A stretch of 64,000 nt of DNA from Gavia stellata. Its lineage: Eukaryota > Chordata > Aves > Gaviiformes > Gaviidae. The number at the start of each line of letters is the position of its first letter. Positions within the stretch are counted from its first letter, which is position 1. A program made the position numbers and the translations under genes. Where the stretch lies: NCBI RefSeq assembly GCF_030936135.1, contig NC_082637.1, positions 12,661,001 to 12,725,000 of the forward strand. Reading direction: 5' to 3'. A model generated the notes under the pieces. It saw only the letters and a program-made list of their open reading frames with translations, did no database searches and had not been told where the DNA came from. Shown here piece after piece: positions 43,695 to 54,612 of this stretch.

Positions 43695-43789
43695 GGGGAG
43701 CGGCGCTCGGCCGCGGCGGGGGAGGCGGAGGCAGCGGGGGCCGGCGTCCCCCCCTGCGGCGGCCGAGCTGGCGGAGGCGGCTTCTCCTC

Positions 43790-43801
43790 CAATATGGCGG
43801 C
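43790..43801 (+). promoter_or_regulatory. YY1-like element in GOLPH3 promoter
   Basis: CAATATGGCGGC fits the AAnATGGCGGC consensus of YY1 sites, which are common just downstream of start sites in CpG-island promoters. It lies about 240 bp upstream of the GOLPH3 ATG, on the strand opposite to the gene. Confidence 0.5.
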
Positions 43802-43974
43802 GCGGGCTGATGTCAGCGGAGGATGTGGCAGCGCCGGGCGGGGCGGGGCGCACCGGAAAGGGACGCGGGCGGGAGGGGCCCCCCGCGGGGCAGGGGGCGG
43901 GGGCGGGGCGGGGCGGGGCGGCCGGGGGCGCGGCTCCTCCCCCGCGGGCAGCGCGAGGCGCGCCAGGCGTTGGT

Positions 43975-44014
43975 GGCCGTTACCGGCCGTTACCGGCCGT
44001 TGCCGGCCGTTACC
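43975..44014. repeat. Four tandem 10-bp units with MYB-like cores
   Basis: Four consecutive copies of GGCCGTTACC, the third with one change (GGCCGTTGCC). On the minus strand the units read GGTAACGGCC, so each holds TAACGG or CAACGG, matching the MYB core YAAC(G/T)G. The spacing is one helical turn. The array lies about 430 bp upstream of the GOLPH3 ATG at the distal edge of the CpG island. Confidence 0.85.
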
Positions 44015-44229
44015 CGGGGCTGTGGAGAACGGTTAATCCAACGCGCCGGGAGAGGGGCGGGCCGGTGCGCGCAGTGCCATAACCCAGGGGCGGGGTACTG
44101 CACTCTCTGAAACTAATGTGGGTTTTTTCCCTAAGAAAGTGCCCTGTTTACAACCTTAAGTCGCCTTGATTTCATTTTTAGCCATAAGCCTGTGTCCGAT
44201 TGCTAGTGCAGCCCCCCAGGAACATATCT

Positions 44230-44253
44230 CCGTGTGTATATATACACACACGG
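44230..44253. repeat. Near-palindrome of alternating purine/pyrimidine
   Basis: CCGTGTGTATA followed by TATACACACACGG forms a near-perfect 24-bp palindrome with one extra CA. It lies just outside the CpG island, about 650 bp upstream of the GOLPH3 exon 1 ATG. It could extrude a cruciform or adopt Z-DNA; no function is shown. Confidence 0.7.
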
Positions 44254-47200
44254 ATATATGTATGTATCTCCCTACGTATAGACACGTATGTATTTATAAG
44301 CTCATCAACTAAGCTCAAGCGAGCTCTCAACAGTCTTGATGTCAAACTGCGGAGATGGAGTCCCTCGGCCCTGTTGTCTTTTCAAACCTTCAGCCCTTTT
44401 GAACACGGCACACTAAAAACTGGAAAAAACTACTTACCAAGGCTAAATCCCATATATGTTTCCAGGTAGCGTATTTTATGGCAGAATAAAGGTGCTTATG
44501 ATGCAAGGGTGGCCTATACTTTTTGGTCCACAATTAGAACATTGCATCTGCCATATTGAGATACACAGAGACATACATATATATTTTAGATTAAATACAT
44601 AAAAAGTATGTAATATATATCCAAGATATAAAAAAAATATTTAAATAAATGTAGAAAAGTTACAGATTTTTTCTTTTAGGTGCACCCTGTTTACCAAGAG
44701 CTCCAAGTCACTTTCTAAGTGACTTTAGCCTGCATGGTTTCCCATGCCACCAATTCTTGCGTCATCTGCTATTGGTGATAATGTGGTATAGCTTCTTCAA
44801 GATCACTGATAAGAAAGAAGAGCAGACAGACAAAACCGATCCCCGGAGGATCTGAATCTCTCACACAAGTGTGTGCTGATCGTTCCTCCTCTGTGTTTTG
44901 AGGCCTGCCAATTACTCACAGTCCACTTACTGTGTGGCATTCTGATTTTTTTTTTATCTTTCCAGTTTTTTAATTTAAATGTTTTGCTATACCAGGTCAA
45001 GTGCCAAACCAAAGCTTAAGGATATAACATCACTGTGACTTTTATCAAATTAGCATTTGCATAAAGAAGAGATTCTACAATAGCATTACAAAATCTGTTT
45101 TCTGGAAATGTCTTTTCTGAGTAGTAATTATACTCAAATCTTTATTAATTTAGTCCTAAATGAGCCACTCAGATACTTTGCTGAGGATTACAATCAAGAT
45201 GACAGACATGTAATTAACCTGGGTCATCCCTTTTACCATCTTTTAACATAGTCACTATACTAACTTTCTTCCTGTTCTTTCTAACTCCCAAGATTCATTG
45301 AGAGTCATAAGTAGAGATCAAAAAGAGATTCCAAAAAGCTCCTTTAAAAACTTGTATGCAAGTTATCCCGGCTTACTGATACAAACTACCTAGATTTACT
45401 ACTGCTGTTTAAATTTCTTGGTTAATGGAAAGCATTTCATCTTTCTCCTGTATGATAATATTTGCCTATTTCCCCAGAATACAAAGCTGTTTATTGAACA
45501 CATTTTTTAAAGCACTGTTAACAATTCTTACACTTCTCTTTACTAATGTCATTGTTAGAACTCACCTTGCACCTACATTCAATTCCCTGTTTCTTTCTGT
45601 TGGCAGAAATTTCTCATCATCACTCACATTTTCTTTAATTCCTAGATTTAATTAACAAAGCAATATTATGTTCTCCTTTCTTATCAATACAATGCACTGT
45701 TCAGGCTGTTAAATTTATTTTCACTTTCCCAGTACACTAGTATGGCATTTTAACTATGTTTGGGTTTTGTCATTTTAACCAATTTGTCAGTTAACTATTT
45801 TAAGGGTTAACTGAATGTTCATTAGCAGCTCCAATTATTTATATTTTTCTGGTTTGGGTCCTTTCCTCAAGGGCCTCAAAGAACTCATTGTTATTTTCAG
45901 TTTTAAGAAAATCACTTTTTAAAAGTAGTAGCTAATTATATTATTGATTTGCCCACTTTTCTGTTTTGTATTACAAAAGTGATCAAATTAGGATCACTTG
46001 TAGGTTAGTAAGAATTTTTAATTTTGTTGATCGATTTCATTTTTATTAGGATGAGGTGTACTATGAAGTTCCTTATATTTTACAGTCACTTTTCTGACTG
46101 AGAAGTTTGCACAAGTTGAATGGTGTAATTTCAAACCAATATATTTTTTCATTACTAATTTCAGTCCTGATTCTTTACATAATGAACCTAAACTAATAAC
46201 CTCAGTGTGAATCAAATTAAGAATGCATATAATTGAATTTTGAGCCAATTACTTTTTTTTATACCAGTGCAACACTGATAGACAAAATCAAAATTTGAGT
46301 GAAAAGGACAGCAAACAATATACATTTCAGCACGCAATTTCGTTGGTGTCGATCCCTTCGACATGACTGAGAGCTGGTGTGGTGGTGGGGACCGCTCAGC
46401 TGGTTGGATCTCCACCTAGGAGATCCTAATGTACCGTGTCACAACCTTCTTACCTGCAATTTATTTTGCAGTACCAAGCTGTATTTGAAAAATATTTATA
46501 AGTAAGTCATATGTGACTTTATCAGGAGATCAGAAGGCTGTAACCCCTGATGCCGTGGTTTGTCACCAGCTGGTGCAACGTGTGGTTCATGTCGTTTGGG
46601 TTGTCACTGGGCATCTCACTGGGTACAAGCCAGTGGCATCCAGCCTGAGAACTGAGGCCCTAAATCTTTGAAACATTCTGTTAAGAAGTAATAATGCAAA
46701 ACCACAGGCTGTAGTCTATAAATAATTTTGTTTGGCTTGCAGTAAATTGACCTTGTAACGCACCCTTGTTTATTCTTAAGCCTGTATCTGGCAGAATTTC
46801 TATTAACAGTTGCTGATGAGTCTAAGTTATCTTTACTAAATGCAGTAGACTTCAAAAGTAGCTAGGTTTTTTGAACTGATGCTAGCCCACTGTGAAGTTG
46901 CAATAAAAGGGAAAATAGCAAAGACATGAATCTTGGACGTTTATTTTGTGTTGTGCTAGTTGGCAGTTGCCGTGATTTACTTCACCTTGACAGCAGGGCT
47001 TACTTCAGTGATGTCCGCAGAAAAAGTAATTGACAAACCAAGCGCAAATCTATGTTGAGTCAGCAGGCCAAGCAAAGAGTAACTTTATTTAACACCTGAA
47101 GCAGGAGGTCGCATGCTATTAACTATCGACAAATCTATTGTAACTTGAACGTCATGAGCATGACATACAGCTTGTTAAACCAAGAAGTTGTAGAAGTCTC

Positions 47201-47525
47201 AACCTAACAGACGTGACAGACTCTGAAACTTAAGATGTAGTGGACGAATCCTAGTGCTACCGTGACAGCATCATAACAAGATACTGCTGGGCAGATTTTT
47301 CTCTTGAAGGGCGATTAGATTAGCAGCATGTGCATGTTTTAAAGTTGACAGCAAGAATGCAGTTGTTTTCTAGAAGGCAGCTGCTGACTCTGGTACAGCT
47401 CACCATCCTGTGGTTTCACCAGTCAAGCTTGTTGACATTCCTGCCTGTGTCTTCCATTCCCTCCCAGTAAAAGTTTGCCACTCCCAATTATACCACTAAA
47501 AGCAAGTGTCAGGTGGAGCAGTGGC

Positions 47526-47725
47526 CTGAATCCCCGTAAGGATCTGACTTAAAAACAACAGTGAAAAAAAAGGTCATTTGTACTTCAGCTCAGTGCTCCT
47601 CCAGTAATGATACGGTGCCTACTGGTGAGGCTGCTCCGTCAATAGATCCCTGAAATGACACAGGTTAAACATGACCTTTTTTTTTCCACTGTTGTTTTTA
47701 AGTCAGATCCTTACAGGGACTCAGT
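47526..47725. repeat. Long inverted repeat, about 52-bp arms, 93-bp spacer
   Basis: The left arm 47526-47577 and the right arm 47671-47724 are reverse complements, with a perfect 28-bp core (GTAAGGATCTGACTTAAAAA and the next eight bases). The two visible substitutions lie at the outer end, and the A-run differs by one or two bases (A8 against T9). The 93-bp spacer contains a smaller stem, CCAGTA...TACTGG. No flanking target duplication or known transposon terminus is recognised. It lies in the GOLPH3-MTMR12 spacer, about 3.4 kb upstream of the GOLPH3 CpG island. Confidence 0.9.
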
Positions 47726-50700
47726 GCGATCTCCAAGAACAGGAGTTTCACTTCCAGTAGGAAACAGATGCTGAAAGGTACGGAGTGGTGAGAGGGGGAG
47801 GAGGAGCTCAGAGATACGGGCCAAGAGAACTGAGCGGGCTAATGTGTGATACTGTAAGTGGGAAGAAACTAGAGTCAACAATCAACTGACTGTAGAAATC
47901 GTGTCTAGTACACAGGGTTGCGTAATATTCTCTCTTTCGATTTCAACTGCACCTGTTTTACTCGTACTGTTGTTCCGGTTACTAAATAAATCCTTCACTA
48001 GCCAGTGCAGGCCAGCTGAGATTTTCTTGTTGGTTTTAGAAATGAACTTTACAACACCAGGAGCAAATTTTTGTAAGTAAAAAGCACTTATACAGCTCTT
48101 TCTGTCCATACAACAAACCCTTGCTTTGACAACTTTTAATATCCAATAGTTATATGTCATTTAAATTATCAGTTTATAAAGTCAAGTTTTGCCAATATAT
48201 CTTTTCCAATAAGCCTCTTTTTAAGCTTCTCCCTTGGGATGATTTAAGGATGATGTTTTAGGCTTCTCAAAAATACAAAGAATTACTACGTTCAGTGACA
48301 TAGTGCCAGCTGTTAACATCTAGCTCATATAAAATCAGATGCAGCAACTAACTTAGTAATAAGATTTTAACAACAAAAAAAAAAAATTGTACAAAAAAAA
48401 TAAATTGTTTTTTAGAGACAGAGTGACAGGCATTTTAGGAAGACCAAAGGCAGACATGCAAAGTTGTTATTCACATTTGCTCATTTCAGAAAGGTTTTCT
48501 TTATTTCAGGTATTTCCAGATCCTCTCATTTTCTCATCTCCTGCTGAGATCAAATGATTGCTAGTTCCTGAAATCTTTGTATTGTAATAGTGTCTTCCTC
48601 CTTTTATCTGAGTGATACTGTTCAGTAGCAAGAATCTGAACTGGTTATTTTAATATTACAATTACAGTGCTGAAATAATAAGGACAAAAGTATCAGTTAA
48701 TGTGCTGTTTATAGTGAAGATGTGCTTTCATTTCTACACAGGGGTCCCGTTCAATCAGTATCACTAGGAAGGATGTGCAGCTTTCTTAACAGATGTTCAC
48801 AGAGTAAAAGGAGTCCCATGAAGCCTCCACCAAAACTGTCATTGGTATTTTGGCAAAACTTAAAATGTTTAATGCAGTGAATTCTATACAAATTCAGTTT
48901 TGAAAAATCTTTATTTCACTTCTTAATGTAACAAATGCTTTACTATCTGTTCCTTGTAAAGCATATAAATACTCATCAACTCATTAAAAAATACATAAAG
49001 CCAGATGGTGCAAAGAAAATGTTTCCATGGGGTTGTAATTTACAAGAGAAATAGTGATTAGAACAGTATTCTTGGTGTCTAATTAGAGAGTACTTGTGTT
49101 CATTCAGAAGTGTGTGTAGAATAAATGTCGATTACTTTTGGTAGGTTTACAGCCTCTCGTTATGACCAAAGACCCACGCAAAGAGAATCAAATAACGAGT
49201 GGTAATTTTAGAACTGTGAATGTGAGGGAAACAGAGCCGTGGGTCAGTCAGGGAGAAAAATAAGGATTCCAGGAACTAGTGGACGTATCAACTCAGCAGA
49301 GGTGTGTGAGCAGCTGGGACTGGGGAAATGGAAGAAAAATCTGGAAATACTTGGCAGCAGCCATGTCTGAGCCGCTATGAAGACTGTTGTAAAGGAGATA
49401 AAGCTGCATTTTTGAGTTACCTTGCTCCTGAGAAATCAGCCAAGTGCATTGCAATGTCTGTTCTGCTCCTGGCAGAGACTGCATACACTGCTTGTCCTGG
49501 TTTGTACTTCTGATGGTAGCCAGGAGGTTGTGATCACAGTGAATGCCAGAAGGTTTTTAAGTTTGGCAGAGATGATAATACCTTCGATAACACCTTCTAT
49601 CCAGGGAGCAAAAAAACATGGATAAACATTTGTAGATTTAAACATGCAGACACCTCTGGGTTACGCTTGTCTCCGATTCATTCAAGAGTCAAACCAGGGT
49701 GGAAGCATGCCCAATTAGCTTGTTACATTTAAAGTTGGCTTTGAAAACATGGAAGAATAAAACCTCGTGCGAGTCAAGTGTTAAAGAGCACTACGTCTCA
49801 CTATCTTGCTGTGAACTTCTTTGTACAGTTTTTGGCATCACAACCTGTTAGACCCCAAACACAGATTTGATTATGACAGAGGGAGAAAATTCCAGAAGAC
49901 ATTTTTTGGAGGGGATGCACTTGCTCTTAACTGGGGCAGTTCAGAAGTGAGACTGCTCACTCAGCAGCAGAGCACTCCACCGGCACTGCCATTTTTCTGA
50001 TTTGACCTGTATTCCAGGTGCCTCCATTGACTGCAAAGCAGAAAGCTTGAGAATACTGTCCTGTGAATGTTTTCCCATAGGGTTAAAACAAGCCAAATGT
50101 GGATTGATTTTCTTTGGGTTAATTCTGCACTGGATTATATCTGTGCAATGACATCTATCTTCGGCATTGTAAAATGGTATTATCGCTAGATCATTTCTAT
50201 GTGATGGCTTTTAAAGAGATTTCACTGGCTAACACTTTACCATCCATGCAAACATTTTTAATATATTTAATGCAAAAGAGCTGTTATTTAGACAGAAATG
50301 TCTTCATAGGGGCTATGCAAGTAATTTTTGCTTTAAATCTACACTGCAGACCACATTCTTAGTTCAAATTAAATTAATAATTTGAATTGTTGGGACAAAG
50401 GCCACTTAGAACGTTACCTGCGTAGTACAGATTGATGAGCATTTGAGCATTAAACTCAACATTGCCTCTGTGGTTAGCCAGTTATTTAAAAACCTGTTGC
50501 TGTCCAGTTGAATAAGTACATTTTCATAAGTGGTGATTACATTTAGTAGTTTATTAACGATCTCTAAATGTATAAGAGCTCTTGCTATGTACTTGTGTAG
50601 CACCAAACACAAGACTAGCTGCACATGACTAAGTAAAGATAATGTATAATATCTAACCATGAGACACAGGGGGTGTGATTCTAGAGTGTCTTCAGTTTTT

Positions 50701-53700
50701 TAATATTAGTTTTTGTAGCAATCACAGTGGATTCAAACAGCGCAGAAACCCGACTAGTAATCAGGAACAATCAGAAAACCTGTGATAAAGCAGTAAGTTT
50801 ACAGTCAGCCTTGTACACCTATAGCATGCTCATGTTTCTGCCTTTTAGTAGATGTTTTTCTCCCTGAAAACTAGATTGAGGAAGAAGAGAGAGGATTTGG
50901 GACTTTAGTGTTGAAGCCAAAAAGAGCTACAACAGCACCAGAAATACACAGTATAGCTGGAGAGGTCCTGGAATGGGGAAGGGGGACTCCCTGGGCAAAT
51001 GCCTCACTGACTCCAGAGTGAACCAGCAGCTGAGTACATTTCTCTGCACGCCCAGACATGCAGCAGTGCTAGAGGAGAGCGAGTGAGCCTGACAAAAATA
51101 GCGTTGAAAAACTTAGCATGAGAAAAGTTCCCCAAAATACTTTTCTGTACATGGGAAGAAGAGGAAAGAAAGTGTAAAGAAGTGCTTGCATCGTTTGTTC
51201 AGTTGTATGAACTGCTGTCTTGCTGATGACCACTTGCTCTTGCATTATCTTTTTTTTTTTTTTTGTAAGGTACTAAGTTGTTGCAAAAGTTAGCTTTGAA
51301 CAGGGCAGAAGAAGCTTTCCTTTTGTCTTGAATCCATTTGCTGTTAAATTATAACTTCAAGCCAGGACACTCATACCCATCTGCCTCAAAACCTCACACT
51401 TAGACTAAGAACAATGTGTGGCAAGTGACCATCAGATTGCTTTCCCATGCTGATGCAGGCAGTTGCAAGACTAGCTACAAAACATGGCCTACTTTTTGAG
51501 CCTCCCAAAAATCTGCCTCCCACAGCTACCAGAGGTGGTCTGTGGCTCACAGCGATAAGCCAGGCCGAGACCTTCAGGACTTCAATGACTTCCCTGGGGA
51601 GGAAAGAGAAAAAAGGATTATTAGCAGCTAAATTATCGCCAGTTGCAAATCAAGACGGAAGTTAGAAAGAAAAACTTAGTGGAGAAACCCAGCTGATGAC
51701 TGGTAACAGAAATGTGTCCTGCAGCCTAAGAAGATGGACCTGGCGTGGTCCCGGAACCTGCAAACAACACGGATGCGTCTGCAAGGGAGGCCCTTGGCTG
51801 CAGTGGGGAATGAGAGAAGCTGCACAGCATATCAGTATTTTCACCTGCATAGACAGTCAGTCAAGATCTCTGTCTGGTTTATAAGTCATCGTTGGAAGAT
51901 AAAATAAATCTCTTTCTGCTCTTGCTGAGATAAAACAAATGACATCTGAGCTTTCCATATTTAACACAGAATATGTCACACTGATGCGTCAGCCATCTGT
52001 ATCAAGGTGTCCTACTTCAATACGTATGGTCTTTTCTCACTAAATGTTTTCCCTAATGTTTACTGAGGCACCAGCTCAATTCTCTTTGCCAAAGGATAAA
52101 ACAATGGTTTTACTTAACAGCTATGCACTACACAGTTAAGTCCTTCAGAGAAAAAAAAATCCTTAAAAAATCCCCAAAAATTAAAACTAGTCTCATTGTC
52201 CATAGCCTAAGTTATGGCGCAGCGAATGCTACTCTTGCGTTTCTGCAGAGCAAACACGCAAGCAGAAGACACTTAAGCTTTTACTGGCCTTAAGCGTCAA
52301 AATGGACCTGTGGCTGAAATCCAGTGAGGTGATCTTTCACTGCTTACGGTAGGAGAGCTGGACCAGGCACTACGCCAAAGCAAAGAAAGCACTCCCTATC
52401 CTGGAAGCATGGTCCCACTCTGAAACACAGCTCTGTAAAAAACAAATTTAGGACTTTTCCTTTTCTTTAAATCAAATGGGCTCTGTTTTCTTAGCTGCAG
52501 ACTCAGCCAGGAACTGGAGAACCAACTTGGCACTTCACCATCAGTCATAAACATCCTGCAGCCAAAACCAAAGCATTACATACATCTGTGTGACCCCAGG
52601 ATTGTAAATTGGCCTTAGATATGGATGTCATATTTGAATACGTGTTCGCTAGTCATTGTTAATACAAGGTTAATACAAGGTGCTAAGTGTTTCTAACATC
52701 CTGTTTTGCGGCATGAGCTATTTCTGATACTTAACAAGGCCACGTTGCTCTTAGCTATATGACTGCAATGGAACTGAAAACTTCAGCAGATAATTTTTAT
52801 GAAGGTGTACTCCAAGCTGACAGTAGCAGGGACTTTATTTTGCGATTAACATCAGGAAATATGGCATGGAATATATAGGAGGACCAAAACTGTTTAAGGA
52901 AGAAGATGCCTTTTTTACCACTTTCCATTGGCAAGACCATATTGGAAAGATACTGTTGCACAGAAATAATTCTGAAATTTGAAAATATATAGATAGATAA
53001 AACTACTTCAAAGCAGACTTTTTACTACGTCTCTTCAGCACAGCTGACAAAAATAAAAAAAACGATCAAGATTCCTAATTCTGCTCCATCTGCCAGTTTC
53101 CCTTCTGCAGGAAGAGATCTTTCTTGATCTGGGCAGTTGGCCAGCTCAGAGTCCGATAGGTTAGTCCCGTTAAGAATAAAGCATCTTTGATGCAGTTTGG
53201 TTTATTTACAAAAATATACAGCCCTGCTTCTTTGAGCACAGCATAAATCAAACAGCTGGAGACAGTTTCTTTAAAGACAGCCCTTTCAGCCAGCACCTGA
53301 CCCAAGCGCCCTTTTGCAAGGCTTCTCCTACCAGTTCTCCATAGAGCAATACATTTCACACTCCCCGCCACCATCAAATACATCTCAAAAATCTGATCCA
53401 ATTGACACACCGAAGTTACTGACGAGCAGTCTGATGAGCTATTGCCTGCCACAACGTGGAACAGACTGCTTAGGCTTCCATAGCTCAGCAGTGAGGATTT
53501 GGGGATAGCCACGCTGAGATTACTCACTTATTAATGCAATGCGTACCTTCTCACAGCAGGCCTAGGGAGAAGTTCAGGAGACCTGGGAAATACGAATCAG
53601 TGGGTGATTTTAACCGAGAAAAGTGTTCCTGCAAGTGTAGCTGTCTGGGTGGTACCTACTGGCAAACCAGCAGTTAAACAAATTGAGCAAAAGCTAGTAT

Positions 53701-53840
53701 AGATGCATGAAATACATTTTCTACACCTTTAAAACTCAGCCATACCTATAGAAACTGAAAATCCCACCATAAAAGCTTTCCAAAAACTCACACAGCCAAA
53801 CAGATGCTGTTAAAGGGTGCAACTAGTCAAGTGTTTGTGG

Positions 53841-54612
53841 TGGACTGATGTTGGCTGGCTGCCAGGTGCCCACCAAGCTGCTCTACACTCCCGCTCCTCA
53901 GCAGGGCAGGGGGAGAAAATACGGTGAAGGGCTCATGGGTGGAGGTTAGGACAGGGACATCATTCACCAATTACCATCAGGGGCAAACCAGACTCAACTT
54001 GGGGAAATTAATTTAATTTATTGCCAATTAACATCAGAGTAGGATAATAAGAAATAAGAACAAATGCGAAAACACCTTCCCCCTGCCCCTCCCTTCTTCC
54101 CAGGCTCAGCTTGACTCCTGAATTCTCTACCTCCTCCCCCAAGCGGCACAGAGGGATGGGAATGGGGGTTGTGGTCAGTTCATCACATGTTGTTTCTGCT
54201 GCTCCTTCCTCCTCACACTCTCCCCCTGCTCCAGCGTCGGGTCCCTTGCATGGGAGACAGTTCTCCACGAACTTCTCCAACGTGGGTGCTTCCCACGGGC
54301 TGCAGTTCTTCACGAACTGCTCCAGCATGGGTCCTTTCCATGGGGTGCAGTCCTTCAGGAACAGAGAGCTCCAGTGTGGGTCCCCCACGGGGTCACAAGT
54401 TCTGCCAGCAAACCTGCTCCAGCGTGGGCTCCTCTCTCCAGGGGGGTCACAGGTTCTACCAGGAGCCTGCTCCAGCGCGGGCTTCCCACAGGGTCACAGC
54501 CTCCTTTGGGCATCCGCCTGCTCTGGCATGGGGTCCTCCCCGGGCGGCAAGTGGATATCTGCTCCACTGTGGACCTCCATGGACTGTGGGGGAACAGCCT
54601 GCCAGACACAAT
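53841..54612 (-). mobile_element. LTR fragment of an avian endogenous retrovirus
   Basis: The plus-strand start TGGACTGATGTTGGCTGG becomes a CA-terminated 3' end on the minus strand. An AATAAA on the minus strand at 54022-54017 fits an LTR poly(A) signal, with U5 to its left. The right half (54190-54600) is GC-rich and built of imperfect units around CTGCTCCAGCGTGGG, seen at least six times at irregular 35-70 bp spacing, a feature I recall from a common bird ERV LTR. The similarity appears to stop near 54612, so the U3 end is truncated. Open frames of 126-181 codons here arise from the repeated GC-rich units and are not retroviral genes. Confidence 0.7.
54220..54545. repeat. Imperfect tandem units inside the LTR
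   Basis: Variants of CTGCTCCAGCGTGGG occur near 54226, 54317, 54368, 54414, 54466 and 54519, separated by CCACGGGGTCACA-like stretches. The units differ in length and have drifted, so this is an old internal duplication of the LTR. Confidence 0.75.

Noticed and set aside
46340-46440. Possible tRNA or tRNA-derived SINE
   Set aside because: GGTGTCGATCCC resembles a B box and CGCTCAGCTGGTT an A box, but they are in the wrong order on the plus strand and no cloverleaf forms.
53075-53527. 150-codon minus-strand frame in the spacer
   Set aside because: It starts with GTG, its first ATG is about a third of the way in, and no domain, splice context or promoter could be recognised.
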